48,603 bases of DNA from Clostridiaceae bacterium DTU079 (lineage in GTDB: Bacteria > Bacillota > Clostridia > Acetivibrionales > Acetivibrionaceae): NCBI GenBank assembly GCA_001512505.1, contig LFSC01000056.1, forward strand, positions 73,785-122,387, read 5' to 3'. The position numbers and the translations under genes were made by a program. Position 1 is the stretch's first letter. Every line of letters starts with the position of its first letter. Below the pieces are notes generated by a model. That model was not told the DNA's origin, made no database searches, and saw only the letters and a program-made list of their open reading frames with translations. Of the stretch, positions 30,215-38,809 are shown one piece after another.

Positions 30215-32026
30215 TTACAACTTATAATCAATCAAGTTCAGCAAACTGCTGTTTAACAGCTTCATTTCTCTAGGGTTTAACGGATAATGCCCCATCAGCA
30301 ATGATTGAATATATATTATTTCCACCGACATACATACCAGCTCTTTTGAATCGGTACCGATTAACCGGGTTATCAAAGGATTGTTATAATTAAAGCACAA
30401 TTGAGCCTTGGATGATGTTGAAATATTGTCCGAAATCTGGCCCAATATGGATGAAAAAAGGAAATTGGATACTTCCTTGGTATTCTCAATATTTCTTATT
30501 AGATTTGCTTCTTCGTCAATCATGAACAGCGCCGGAATATCGGTAGGTTCAAACTTTTTAATCTGCACCGAGCAATTAAAAGGCTGCAATACCACTTCCG
30601 CTGTTTTTATAAATTCAAAAGCCTTTTCCCTTTCTTCAAAGTCAAGCTCTTCAAATGAAGCAGACATATCCGTCGGACTTATACGTTCAATACGTATATC
30701 GTGAAAAATCTCGGGCAATTTCTCAATTATCTCGGTGTCATATATATAACCGCAGTTCAATATGCATATTGATTTGGCAGCTGATATTTTCTGAATTTGC
30801 CTGAACTCATCTATACTCGGAGTATACTGAATAATATCTGTTCTCTTTTTTATCTCACCAAAGGTTAATATTCCGAGGGATGTCTCAAAAGGCAGCCAGT
30901 CAATGAACAATTTATATAACTCGTCAAATTCAAGAGAAAGAGCCTTAATGGCCAGTGTGTGGATCTTAATAATTTCCCTTAATCTAAAAATATCAAATCT
31001 GGCCTTTTCCACAAGGTAGCTTCTAATACAATCGCCCAATTCTGCTTGTACCTGACTGAGTTTTTTGTCGTCACATAATTGTTCCCTTGATGCAGTAGGC
31101 TCCAAGTCATTGCAATTAACAACACATTTGAGGAAAAAGGCCCAATCGGGCAGCAAGTTTTCCACACTGTCCGAAAGAAACATGTTTTTCAGATACACTC
31201 TATGCCTTCTTTTAGAAGAAGGATTCATCTTGTAGGATATAATGTATGCAATACCGCTTACATCCCCTGTTTTTGAAAATAACGGAATGTAGTCTATGAA
31301 ATCTTCATCAAATACTTTTTTTCCGTATTCCAAAATAGCTTCCCTGTCACCTTTAAGGATTCCGTCCCTTGAAAAATCAAAGGGCTTTTCATTGTTAATT
31401 AATATTTTGCTTTTTCCATCGGAAAAATATATAGGATAAGGAAGGAAGCAACCATAATGGATAAATAAATCCTTTAATGTCGGAGCTTGAAAATATTCTT
31501 CACTGCCGGGTCTGCATCGCAGATAAATCTTGGTTCCGACAGAAACGTCATTATCAAGCTTTCGTACTCTATATGTACCGTCATATTTTCCCACCCATTC
31601 AACTGCATATGGGCTTTTTTCAGATTTGGTTATCACAATTATTTCATCACATACAATAAAACAAGATAATAATCCTATACCAAACTGTCCGATAAAATCA
31701 TTTCTTCTTTGAAAAAATTCCTCTCTTTTGGAAGACTGACCGATTACTGCAAGAAATTGATGAACCTCTTCTTCGGTAAGGCCAATACCGTTGTCCTCCA
31801 CAACAAGGGTTCCCGGATTTTTTTCCGAAGGTTCAAACAATTCTATGGAAATACTGCCATAAAAACCACTATCGTTTTTTCTTCTTGCAGTGACTGCATC
31901 CACCGCATTTTGAAGCAGCTCCCTTATATAAACCTTTGGACTGCTATAGAGATGGTTGGATAAAAGTTCAATGATACCTTGAAGATTAACCTTAAATCTT
32001 AAGTCAAATTCATTATTGTTTACCAC
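30215..32026 (-). CDS. Divergent HSP90-family (GHKL) ATPase
   Basis: A 603-residue HtpG-like protein. The Bergerat ATP-binding fold is complete: N box ELLQNAVDAV (Glu36, Asn40), G1 EDNGIGLTEEE (Asp78), and G2 GQFGIGLLSCF (113-118). The middle domain holds an HSP90-like RVYLKNMFLSD and a catalytic-loop-type Arg (TASREQL). The C-terminal third is poorly like HtpG. GTG at 32026 follows GGGGG. It is flanked by a helical-repeat gene downstream and two FHA genes upstream, so it is not the housekeeping htpG. The client or signal is unknown. Confidence 0.88.
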   Translation of the reverse strand: MVNNNEFDLRFKVNLQGIIELLSNHLYSSPKVYIRELLQNAVDAVTARRKNDSGFYGSISIELFEPSEKNPGTLVVEDNGIGLTEEEVHQFLAVIGQSSKREEFFQRRNDFIGQFGIGLLSCFIVCDEIIVITKSEKSPYAVEWVGKYDGTYRVRKLDNDVSVGTKIYLRCRPGSEEYFQAPTLKDLFIHYGCFLPYPIYFSDGKSKILINNEKPFDFSRDGILKGDREAILEYGKKVFDEDFIDYIPLFSKTGDVSGIAYIISYKMNPSSKRRHRVYLKNMFLSDSVENLLPDWAFFLKCVVNCNDLEPTASREQLCDDKKLSQVQAELGDCIRSYLVEKARFDIFRLREIIKIHTLAIKALSLEFDELYKLFIDWLPFETSLGILTFGEIKKRTDIIQYTPSIDEFRQIQKISAAKSICILNCGYIYDTEIIEKLPEIFHDIRIERISPTDMSASFEELDFEEREKAFEFIKTAEVVLQPFNCSVQIKKFEPTDIPALFMIDEEANLIRNIENTKEVSNFLFSSILGQISDNISTSSKAQLCFNYNNPLITRLIGTDSKELVCMSVEIIYIQSLLMGHYPLNPREMKLLNSSLLNLIDYKL

Positions 32027-32094
32027 AACTTACCCCCATTTATTTTATTATTATTCAAATAATAATATCAAATATTTTATAAATTCCAAATTCT

Positions 32095-32631
32095 CTATTC
32101 CGCTTTCTCTTCTTTATAACTCCAGTTAAAATTGGGGCCGCATAGATTAATAAATATGAACTTGCTCTTTCCAATTTCAATTACATCAAAGGCCGAAAGC
32201 TCTTCCGCATTTAGAACCGGCTCATCTTTTTTTTCCTGATTGCTTAAATAGATCAGCCCGCCGGACTCTCCCGGAGCAATAGTAAATTTCCTCATCTTTG
32301 GGTCATAAGTAATAGATGCATGGTTTGTCTTCGATATTGTATTGTCTCCGGCTATCGAAATATCCATTTCCTCAGATCTTCCGATAAAGTTTGATCCCTT
32401 CCGGATTTTATAGTCCTTCCCCATCTGTATTCCTTCAATACATACCAGCCAACCGACTACCGGTTCAACACCCTCTATATTATCCGGTTCCTTGGTTTTT
32501 TCAGACTCTTCTAAAATAGGAGCAATTTTCATTTTCCCTGTGTCTTCCAGAGGAGAGTCACAATAAGGACATTTATCCCCATATTTATCAATTCTATACA
32601 TATGTCCGTTGATGCATCTTCCTAAAGACAT
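32095..32631 (-). CDS. Zinc-ribbon FHA-domain protein
   Basis: A 178-residue protein. The N-terminus RCINGHMYRIDKYGDKCPYC (Cys6, Cys21, Cys24 with His10) forms a short zinc ribbon. From about residue 60 to 170 is an FHA-like domain with FIGRSEEMDISI (Arg85 at the phospho-peptide site), SKTNHASI and a terminal ADDxxxxG-type strand region. FHA domains bind phosphothreonine, and this N-terminal ribbon is seen in proteins near Ser/Thr kinases and phosphatases. No kinase gene is in the window. The ATG at 32631 has no strong ribosome site. It lies 68 bases upstream of the HSP90-like gene. Confidence 0.8.
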   Translation of the reverse strand: MSLGRCINGHMYRIDKYGDKCPYCDSPLEDTGKMKIAPILEESEKTKEPDNIEGVEPVVGWLVCIEGIQMGKDYKIRKGSNFIGRSEEMDISIAGDNTISKTNHASITYDPKMRKFTIAPGESGGLIYLSNQEKKDEPVLNAEELSAFDVIEIGKSKFIFINLCGPNFNWSYKEEKAE

Positions 32632-32720
32632 CGTTTAAATTCCCCCGCTTTTGAATTTGTTTTGTATTTATTACTACCGCTTAAATTATTTCATATATTC
32701 TGTCGTACTTGACATATTAA

Positions 32721-33335
32721 TTATTTTACCATAATTTTAGTATTTGCTATAAAAATTATATCTCCATGCTTCAGTTCATAAGACCTTTCTACTTCCAGCC
32801 TGAATTTCTCTTCATTTATTCTTTTGAGGCCGGTTCCGTGAGCTGAGCCAACATCCTCAATATACCATCTGCCGTCAGCATAATTCAAAATCGCATGTTG
32901 TCTGCTTATAAGCTCGGAATACTCCACATTTGAAAGGTCAATGTCCACCTCATTATTTTTAGTGTTTCTGCCTATTAATAAGGACACTTTTCCTTCTATA
33001 TTCCATGTTTTTATGTTCTTACCGTTTTCACCGACTAGCACTAATTTTGATATTGCTTTATCCTTCTCACCGGCAAGAATAATTGTAAGTATACGAACCG
33101 TTACAAAAGCTCCGAAAACAACCGAAACGCCATATCCCATATATTTTATAATTTGATTATCGTTTACTAAATAAACATAACAAAGAGTAGCTGCAATAAT
33201 TAAAGTAATTAAACCGTCAATTATATACATCCACACCGAATTTTTATTGTTCACCTGGTATCCGTCAGCCTTCTTATGGTTGGGATACTTCTTTAAACTG
33301 TTTTCACTTCCCGGCAACAATGAATTTTCATTCAT
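32721..33335 (-). CDS. Two-helix membrane protein with cytoplasmic FHA domain
   Basis: A 204-residue protein. Residues 35-57 and 64-87 are transmembrane helices; the C-terminal 100 residues form a canonical FHA domain: LLIGRNTKNNEVDI (Gly122, Arg123), LISRQHAIL (Ser144, Arg145, His147) and DVGSAHGTGL. It should recruit a phosphothreonine protein to the membrane. It is the first gene after a strong promoter (33380-33408), with AAGGGGTG before ATG 33335. The second FHA gene follows 89 bases downstream. Confidence 0.88.
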   Translation of the reverse strand: MNENSLLPGSENSLKKYPNHKKADGYQVNNKNSVWMYIIDGLITLIIAATLCYVYLVNDNQIIKYMGYGVSVVFGAFVTVRILTIILAGEKDKAISKLVLVGENGKNIKTWNIEGKVSLLIGRNTKNNEVDIDLSNVEYSELISRQHAILNYADGRWYIEDVGSAHGTGLKRINEEKFRLEVERSYELKHGDIIFIANTKIMVK

Positions 33336-33379
33336 TTAAAAAACACCCCTTATCTTCATTGTGTTGAGTTGTTCTTATT

Positions 33380-33408
33380 ATATATAATTTTTCTATCTTT
33401 CATGTCAA
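33380..33408 (-). promoter_or_regulatory. Promoter of the FHA / HSP90-like cassette
   Basis: On the minus strand, perfect TTGACA (33408-33403), with TATATA/TATAAT about 16-20 bases downstream (33386-33379 region). It lies 45 bases before the first FHA gene start. Confidence 0.55.
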
Positions 33409-33544
33409 ACTTTTCTCTGTCTTACTCAGCTTGCTTATCCTTCAGTTTGATTGTCTTATAACTGAATTATATTATAACACATTTTCATCATATTTTTTTC
33501 TAATTATTTCGTCAATTTAAAATCGTAAACTTCGTTTCTCAAAC

Positions 33545-34246
33545 TTAATCTCTTATTTCAGATATTCTTTTAATCCAATCGGAAAAATGCTTGCATATAT
33601 TCATAATTGCATCCATTCCAATAGCCTCTGCAATCAGCGGTCCTGCAGTGGCCTTTACTTTCTCATATTCCGGAATCTCCCTGATAATTCTCTTGGAAGG
33701 AGACTGTTCCGGAGTTTGATTGATATGTTCAGGACTCTCAAAATCCTTCACCATTTCCAGGAGCTTCTTACAAGCTTCTATGTGTTCTTCATCAATAAAA
33801 TATTCCATGATTTTCATTGGTTCTACCAGTAAAATAGATTCAAACTCATGAAGCTGAATATACGGTATGAATTTAATGTACCCTAAATCTTCTCCTAAGG
33901 AATTCCTTATATCTTCTTTAAAGGCCTTTTCCACCTTTGCAATTTTATCATATGGATTTGAATTGAGAAAAATACCATCAAGCCCGGGAAATTCTTGGGG
34001 CAAACGATACAAATCAAACATTGTAGTTACCCACGCACTTCGATCCTCTTTAATCCATCGAAGGATGTCATTACGAATCTTTTCGTAACTGACTGCTCCT
34101 CCCCTATATATTTTACCTTTTTTTCTTCATGTTTCAACACATCGAGCATTCACGATAAAATCCCTTTCAGCAAAATAGGGCGTAAGCGTTTGACCAACAA
34201 AGGCTTCTTCCGTCTGCCCTTCAACAACAATATTAACCCGTATCAT
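33545..34246 (-). pseudogene. DUF4276-family protein, interrupted by an in-frame stop
   Basis: The frame from ATG 34246 reads MIRVNIVVEGQTEEAFVGQTL..., hits TGA at codon 40 (34127-34129), and continues in the same frame as SYEKIRNDILRWIKED...TTMFDLYRLPQEFPG to the stop at 33545, 234 codons in all. VEGQTEEAF, DILRWIKED and TMFDLYRLP are hallmarks of the DUF4276 family, which has a predicted TOPRIM-like fold. Restarting at the ATG 34021 would give only the C-terminal 158 residues without the first acidic motif. Its ATG overlaps the stop of the ATPase gene (ATGA), so the two once formed a coupled pair. Confidence 0.75.
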
Positions 34247-35377
34247 CTCGAAGGCCTCCCCCCGATAACATTCTTCTCCCAGATTTGGCCCAACGTATAT
34301 TCATCCATCCATTCCGATAGTTTTTCTTTATCGACTCGTCTGAAAACAGACTCACCGTCTTTTTTATCAACTACAATTAAATCCTCAGGCTCTAAAGTAT
34401 CTACAAGAGTAACCGATTGAGTTGAGACAATGATTTGTGACTTGGCGGATGCACCTTTAAGCAACTCAGACAAAACATTGATAGCAAAGGGATGCAACCC
34501 CAACTCCGGTTCGTCAATGCAAATTAGTGAAGGCAGACTGGGCTGTTGTAACAGTGTAATCAATGCCATCATGCGAAGTGTCCCGTCCGATAGCTGATTA
34601 GCGTCAAACACCATGCCGGAATCCCTTTCCCTCCATCTTAAAAGAATTTGCTTTTCATTATATACATCCGGTTCCAGAATAAAATCATCGAAAAACGGCG
34701 CAACCAATTTTATTGTATTTACAATCCTTTTATAATATTGCTGATGTTGCTCCCTATGCTTCATTGCATAAAGAAACGAAGCAAGGTTTCCTGCATTATC
34801 TCTCAAATATTGATTATCTTCAATATACACTTTCTGTTTAATTGCAGCTTCATCAGACGTGTCGTGAAACTGATAAAAACGCCACTGGTTGATGATATTT
34901 CCGATCACGTTCGCTGTCTTTCTAAGTCCGTCATCATTTATAAGATGGTAGTTTACAAGCAAGGATTCTTTATGTCCTGCTCCCAGAGACTTTAGCGGTG
35001 CTTGAGTACTTAGTTGCCTTTTTGAAAAAGCTACTTGTTCATCAGCAAAAATAAATGTATCCCCGGCAGCTTTTACTATCCGCATATAGTAAACATTTTT
35101 TCCTGCATCATTTTCAAAATAAAGTTCCGCTTCTACTTCTTTTGTCCTTTTGGAACCGCAGTAGAGAAGTTTGTCCGCTCCTCCGTTTTTCCCGACATAT
35201 AGTTGAAGGTTATTGCTTGTCATAAAATTAAGCAGCCTGATAAAAGAAGCAAAATTTGATTTTCCGGCTCCGTTAGCACCTATCAATACATTTATCCAAA
35301 TCTAAATTTTTTATCGATTTATATCCTTTTAAAGTAACCCTATTAAGCTTACTATTTTTATTAAGTTTATTTTCCAT
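34243..35377 (-). pseudogene. AAA/ABC-type ATPase of a two-gene module, frameshifted near its N-terminus
   Basis: ATG 35377, with AAAGGAG, reads MENKLNKNSKLNRVTLKGYKSIKNLDLDK and then runs out of frame to a stop at 35273. The next frame picks up at INVLIGANGAGKSNFASF and runs to 34243. The join, around 35287-35300, is just before the Walker A (GANGAGKS). The rest is intact: ABC signature LSDGTLRMM, Walker B LICIDEPELGLHP and the following STQS. It is an AAA_21/OLD-like ATPase. An internal restart at TTG 35286 would keep the ATP site but lack the first beta strands. It may also be a sequencing error. Confidence 0.75.
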
Positions 35378-35563
35378 AGCATTTTCTCCTTTCCAAGAAC
35401 AATCACTTATTCTTGTCAGAGCATTTTCATAATACATTAAGCCATTTAAAAAACTAGTTCATAAAGGATTATAACATATTTTAGGACATGAAAGATATAT
35501 ATAAAGTAAATAAATTTACCATTTTGATTTTTTGACATCAAAACCATTAAAGCCTACAAACAC
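35378..35563. other. Intergenic region between the ATPase and rnpB
   Basis: AT-rich, with no coding frame or clear structure recognised. Confidence 0.4.
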
Positions 35564-35592
35564 AAAACCACCCGCCTTAAACGAGTGGTTTT
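35564..35592 (-). terminator. Terminator after rnpB
   Basis: Arms of 11 pairs (one G-U), AAAACCAC... at 35592-35582 with CGGGTGGTTTT, followed on the minus strand by GTGTTTG. It is just past the RNase P RNA 3' end. Confidence 0.55.
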
Positions 35593-35602
35593 AAAATTAT
35601 AA

Positions 35603-35987
35603 TGAGTAAGTCTATAAGCCGGGTTCTGTATTTGATAGTCATCTATCTAGGCTATATATTTCTATATAGCTCAAGCCACCTACCCGGGACTGGCGGGCCA
35701 CCTTAACGTCCCTCTTTGCGGTGTTGCTCCAGGTGGGGTTTACATAGCCGGCAAGTCGCCATGCCGCTGGTGAGCTCTTACCTCACCTTTCCACCCTTAC
35801 CTTGCTGAAGATTGGAAGTAAGGGGTCAAACCTCTCACTTCCAACCTCCAACAGGCGGTATATCTCTGTTGCACTTTCCTTGAAGTCGCCTTCACCGGGA
35901 GTTACCCGGCACCCTGCCCTACGGAGCCCGGACTTTCCTCGTATACGGCCTTTCGGCACTGTATCCGCGACTATCTGGCTTACTCAT
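35603..35987 (-). ncRNA. rnpB: RNase P RNA (bacterial type A)
   Basis: Catalytic RNA that trims 5' ends of tRNA precursors. On the minus strand the sequence begins GAGTAAGCCAGATAGTCGC, includes GAGGAAAGTCCGGGCTCC (P4/CR-I), GGCGACTTCAAGGAAAGTGC, AACAGAGATATACCGCC (CR-II/III) and GGTAAGGGTGGAAAGGTGAGG, and ends CAGAACCCGGCTTATAGACTTACTC, with GAGTAAG pairing to CTTACTC. All conserved blocks of the A-type P RNA are present, in the normal order. Exact ends could differ by a few bases. Confidence 0.97.
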
Positions 35988-36020
35988 TTTACTCTATTCA
36001 TTCTTATTATTTACAGCATA

Positions 36021-36074
36021 TTTTATTATATGTATTTATTTTATTATATGTATTTATTTTATTATATGTATTTA
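36021..36074. repeat. 18-bp AT tandem repeat, three perfect copies
   Basis: Three perfect copies of TTTTATTATATGTATTTA between rnpB and the nif3-like gene. Such a repeat can expand or contract; it lies near the rnpB promoter region and could alter its spacing. Confidence 0.9.
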
Positions 36075-36085
36075 TGACACCTATG

Positions 36086-37189
36086 TCAACAATATTTAAA
36101 TGGGTCTTCTTCCACATCATTCCCCATTACTTCAATGTCTGAAAACCTGTCTGACAAAAGCTGTACAAGCCTTGGTACAATAATCCTTTCCGTATTGAAG
36201 TGGCCGGCATCTATAACACACATGCCCATCTCCGTCATATCCATGGCATCATGATACTTCACATCACCGGTAACCAGCACATCCGCTTGTAATTTTGCCG
36301 CCCATGCCACTCTGTTGTCAAAGCTCCCGCAAAATACAGCCACTTTCTTTATTTCCTTTTCTGTACTGCCGATTAACCTTACATTTTTTATATTCAGGCG
36401 TTCTTTTACCAAATTAATAAAGCTCTCAAGAGTAATGGATTTATCCAGCACCCCGACATTACCCATTCCATACTCCCTGCCATTGATCTCAAGGGGATAA
36501 ACATCATAGGCAACCTCCTCATAAGGATGTGCATGAATCATAGCTTCAATCACCCTCTGAAGGTTGTCCTTTGAAACTACGGTTTCCAATCTGTACTCAT
36601 CCACCTTTTCAAGCTTGCCCCTCGTACCTATGTATGGATTGGTCCCTTCTAAAGGCATGAAAGTGCCGACACCCTTAGTCATAAACGAGCAATCGCTGTA
36701 ATTGCCTATCCATCCGGCACCGGCTCTGCTCATCGAATCCCTCACAGAATCAACACTCTCAACCGGAACAAACACAACAATTTTAAAAAGCTTTTCGGAT
36801 TTATAACCAACAAGATTTCTTATTTCTGTAAGTCCCAATAAAGATGAGAGATAATTGTTTACTCCTCCATGCGCAACATCAAGATTGGTATGGGCACTGT
36901 AGACCCCAATATTATTCTTTATCAGTTTATATATAATGCTTCCCTTGGCATCATCCTCATTTATCCTTTTGATCCCTTTAAATATTACCGGGTGATGAGA
37001 TACAATCAGGTCAACATTCTTTTCCACTGCCTCGTCTACAACCTTTGACGAGACATCTAAGCATACCAATATACGATTTACCTTTGATCCTCTATTTCCA
37101 ATCAGTAGACCTACATTATCATAATCCTCGGCAAGATTGGCCGGAGCCAGTTCCTCCATGTAGCGTATTATATCACTTATTCTGCTCAT
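36086..37189 (-). CDS. Nif3-like dinuclear metal-centre protein
   Basis: A 367-residue Nif3/YqfO family protein that forms a toroidal hexamer with a two-metal site. Metal-ligand motifs: LIVSHHPVIFKG (His-His) and YSAHTNLDVAHGGVN (His, Asp); the second half contains the family PII-like insert (about 135-230) and VFCGSFDNR and VIDAGHFNTE near the end. Function in the cell is not settled. ATG at 37189 follows GAGGGG and overlaps the end of trmK by 17 bases, as in other Firmicutes (yqfN-yqfO). Confidence 0.93.
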   Translation of the reverse strand: MSRISDIIRYMEELAPANLAEDYDNVGLLIGNRGSKVNRILVCLDVSSKVVDEAVEKNVDLIVSHHPVIFKGIKRINEDDAKGSIIYKLIKNNIGVYSAHTNLDVAHGGVNNYLSSLLGLTEIRNLVGYKSEKLFKIVVFVPVESVDSVRDSMSRAGAGWIGNYSDCSFMTKGVGTFMPLEGTNPYIGTRGKLEKVDEYRLETVVSKDNLQRVIEAMIHAHPYEEVAYDVYPLEINGREYGMGNVGVLDKSITLESFINLVKERLNIKNVRLIGSTEKEIKKVAVFCGSFDNRVAWAAKLQADVLVTGDVKYHDAMDMTEMGMCVIDAGHFNTERIIVPRLVQLLSDRFSDIEVMGNDVEEDPFKYC

Positions 37190-37901
37190 CAAAACCCCTC
37201 CTCAATTCCTCCTGATAATCCCTCAACAGTCTCGAAAGTCCATCCCTAATACTCTCATTTTTTAGCCTTAAATCAGAGTTTTTATCATTCATTTTTTCCA
37301 TTTCAACTATAATTTTATTCAACTGCCTCAGCTTATTCTGAATATAGCTTTCAAGAAGCTCATCCCTATTTTCAAAAAGCTTTTCACCTATATAATAATA
37401 TATTTCTTCCTTCTTTTGAACACTGCCTGTCCATTTTGCAGCCAAAACATTATATATCCTTCTCTCTTCCCTGCAAAGCCTCTCATCACATATGTCAAAG
37501 CCGTTTTCATAAAGCCATTTGCGTACCAGTTCTATTGAATTCATAGGCTGAATTAAAAGCAAATTTGCTTTTTTTGCGGTATCAAAGCCCTTTTCCATTA
37601 TTCCGCTAATGATTAAGCCGCCCATTCCTGCGATTATAATTATATCCTCTTCTCCATCCTTAAGAGTTTCCAAGCCGTCACCAACCCTGGTGTCTATATA
37701 GTTTTCAAGTCCGTATTTTTCTATGTTTTTATCGGCCACTCTGATAGGCCCTTTTCTAACATCGCTGGCAACAGCCCTTTTGCATCTTTTATTCATAACC
37801 AGATAAATAGGTATATAAGCATGATCCGTTCCAATATCGCATACCACGTCACATGGGGGCGTCATATCGGCTATTAGCTTGAGTCTTCCTTTTAAATCCA
37901 T
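37173..37901 (-). CDS. trmK: tRNA (adenine-22 N1)-methyltransferase
   Basis: A 242-residue SAM-dependent methyltransferase that methylates A22 of tRNAs (YqfN in Bacillus). Motifs: CDVVCDIGTDHAYIPIYLV (SAM-binding loop), RAVASDVRKGPIR, RVGDGLETL and IAGMGGLIISGI; C-terminal helices form the coiled-coil tRNA-binding part. ATG at 37901 follows AAAGGAAG; upstream codons from 37925 are not needed. In the usual Firmicute order it follows rpoD; here tRNA genes and two small genes lie between. Confidence 0.93.
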   Translation of the reverse strand: MDLKGRLKLIADMTPPCDVVCDIGTDHAYIPIYLVMNKRCKRAVASDVRKGPIRVADKNIEKYGLENYIDTRVGDGLETLKDGEEDIIIIAGMGGLIISGIMEKGFDTAKKANLLLIQPMNSIELVRKWLYENGFDICDERLCREERRIYNVLAAKWTGSVQKKEEIYYYIGEKLFENRDELLESYIQNKLRQLNKIIVEMEKMNDKNSDLRLKNESIRDGLSRLLRDYQEELRRGFDEQNK

Positions 37902-38063
37902 CTTTGCTTCCTTTCTCTTTAACATCTCTTATACATGAGTTATTTATTTTTATTTCTCTTCACATTATTTCATTGTTCCATTATGAATTATTATATTAAA
38001 ATTTCGGAGCATAATAAACATTGTAATTATTTAAATTGTGATGTTTACAAGGAGATGGTGTTC

Positions 38064-38252
38064 ATGATACAGAACTTTCGGGTACTGAATATAAAAGACA
38101 CTGAAAATCCTTCGGAAACGATACTCTCCAATATAGTGCCTTCAAACGTGACCGCTGCAAGCACCAAAAACATCACTGCCAATACATCCAGTCAGCAAGA
38201 AATCATCGACAACTTCGACACTTTTATAGAAAAAAGAAATAAGGAGTCTTAA
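38064..38252 (+). CDS. Small Ser/Thr/Asn-rich protein, unknown
   Basis: A 62-residue protein with no membrane helix or known motif: an N-terminal MIQNFRVLNIKD, a Ser/Thr/Asn-rich middle (SNVTAASTKNITANTSS) and an acidic tail. ATG at 38064 has AAGGAG about 11 nt upstream, and its stop is inside a perfect intrinsic terminator, so it is likely to be a real, single-gene transcript. Divergent from trmK. Function unknown. Confidence 0.6.
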   Translation: MIQNFRVLNIKDTENPSETILSNIVPSNVTAASTKNITANTSSQQEIIDNFDTFIEKRNKES

Positions 38253-38271
38253 GACTCCTTATCTCTTTTTT
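38239..38271 (+). terminator. Terminator after the small 62-aa gene
   Basis: Self-complementary ATAAGGAGTC...GACTCCTTAT (24 bases around TTAA) then CTCTTTTTT. It contains the stop codon of the gene before it and abuts the 3' end of the convergent tRNA. Confidence 0.9.
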
Positions 38272-38347
38272 GGTGGGCCTTCAGGGACTCGAACCCCGGA
38301 CCAACCGGTTATGAGCCGGTTGCTCTAACCAACTGAGCTAAAGGCCC
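38271..38347 (-). tRNA. tRNA-Met (anticodon CAT)
   Basis: 77 nt with encoded CCA. Acceptor arms GGGCCTT / AAGGCCC, D arm GCTCAGTTGGTTAGAGC, anticodon stem ACCGG / CCGGT with loop CTCATAA, T arm CGGGG TTCGAGT CCCTG. CAT could also be the lysidine-modified Ile2 tRNA; the stem sequences look more like elongator Met. Ends could be one base off. Confidence 0.85.
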
Positions 38348-38350
38348 GTT

Positions 38351-38426
38351 TGGCTCCTCAAGTAGGACTCGAACCTACGACCCTGCGGTTAACAGCCGCA
38401 TGCTCTACCGACTGAGCTATTGAGGA
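38351..38426 (-). tRNA. tRNA-Asn (anticodon GTT)
   Basis: 76 nt with encoded CCA. Acceptor TCCTCAA, D arm GCTCAGTCGGTAGAGC, anticodon loop CTGTTAA, T loop TTCGAGT. Three bases upstream of tRNA-Met on the minus strand, so the pair is co-transcribed. Confidence 0.95.
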
Positions 38427-38680
38427 ACGTTTATTGATGCATCAAGCATCAGAAACAAGTAATATTATACTTAGGAATTTAATCAAGGTCAAGAATTGTT
38501 TTTATTCCATTACAGCAAATTATTATTAATTTTCTATAATTTTTAATGAATTTCTTCCAAATTCGCGGATATGTTTAATGTTGATATATTTTTATTCTAA
38601 CGGACAAGTTGATATTTTTAATAAGCAAAATACTGAAGAACCATTACAAATCAAGTTTTAGAGCCTGTTAATATAACAAA
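38427..38680. other. Intergenic region upstream of the tRNA pair
   Basis: AT-rich, with no coding frame or recognisable structure. The promoter of the tRNA pair must lie here, but no clear -35/-10 pair was found. Confidence 0.4.
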
Positions 38681-38723
38681 GGAAGGGAAATATCCTCTTA
38701 TACAAAGTTAGTTTTGCCCTTCC
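38681..38723 (-). terminator. Hairpin after the ferritin-like gene
   Basis: GGAAGGG / CCCTTCC arms with a long loop, followed on the minus strand by TTTGTTAT. About 90 bases past the stop codon of the 77-residue gene. Confidence 0.5.
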
Positions 38724-38809
38724 TCCAAGGAATATTTACACGCTCTGTATCTTAAGACTTAAGCTTCGGCAGCTTTTCCCCAACACATGCTTTATTCACC
38801 CCTACTGAA

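Noticed and set aside
34127..34129. TGA in DUF4276 read as selenocysteine or as a different genetic code
   Set aside because: No selenocysteine insertion structure is evident, the site is not a redox position of the family, and the neighbouring genes read as intact under the standard code (TGA used as an ordinary stop for the ATPase).
38271..38347. tRNA-Ile2 (lysidine CAT)
   Set aside because: The CAT anticodon allows it, but the stem pattern fits elongator tRNA-Met better; left as an alternative only.
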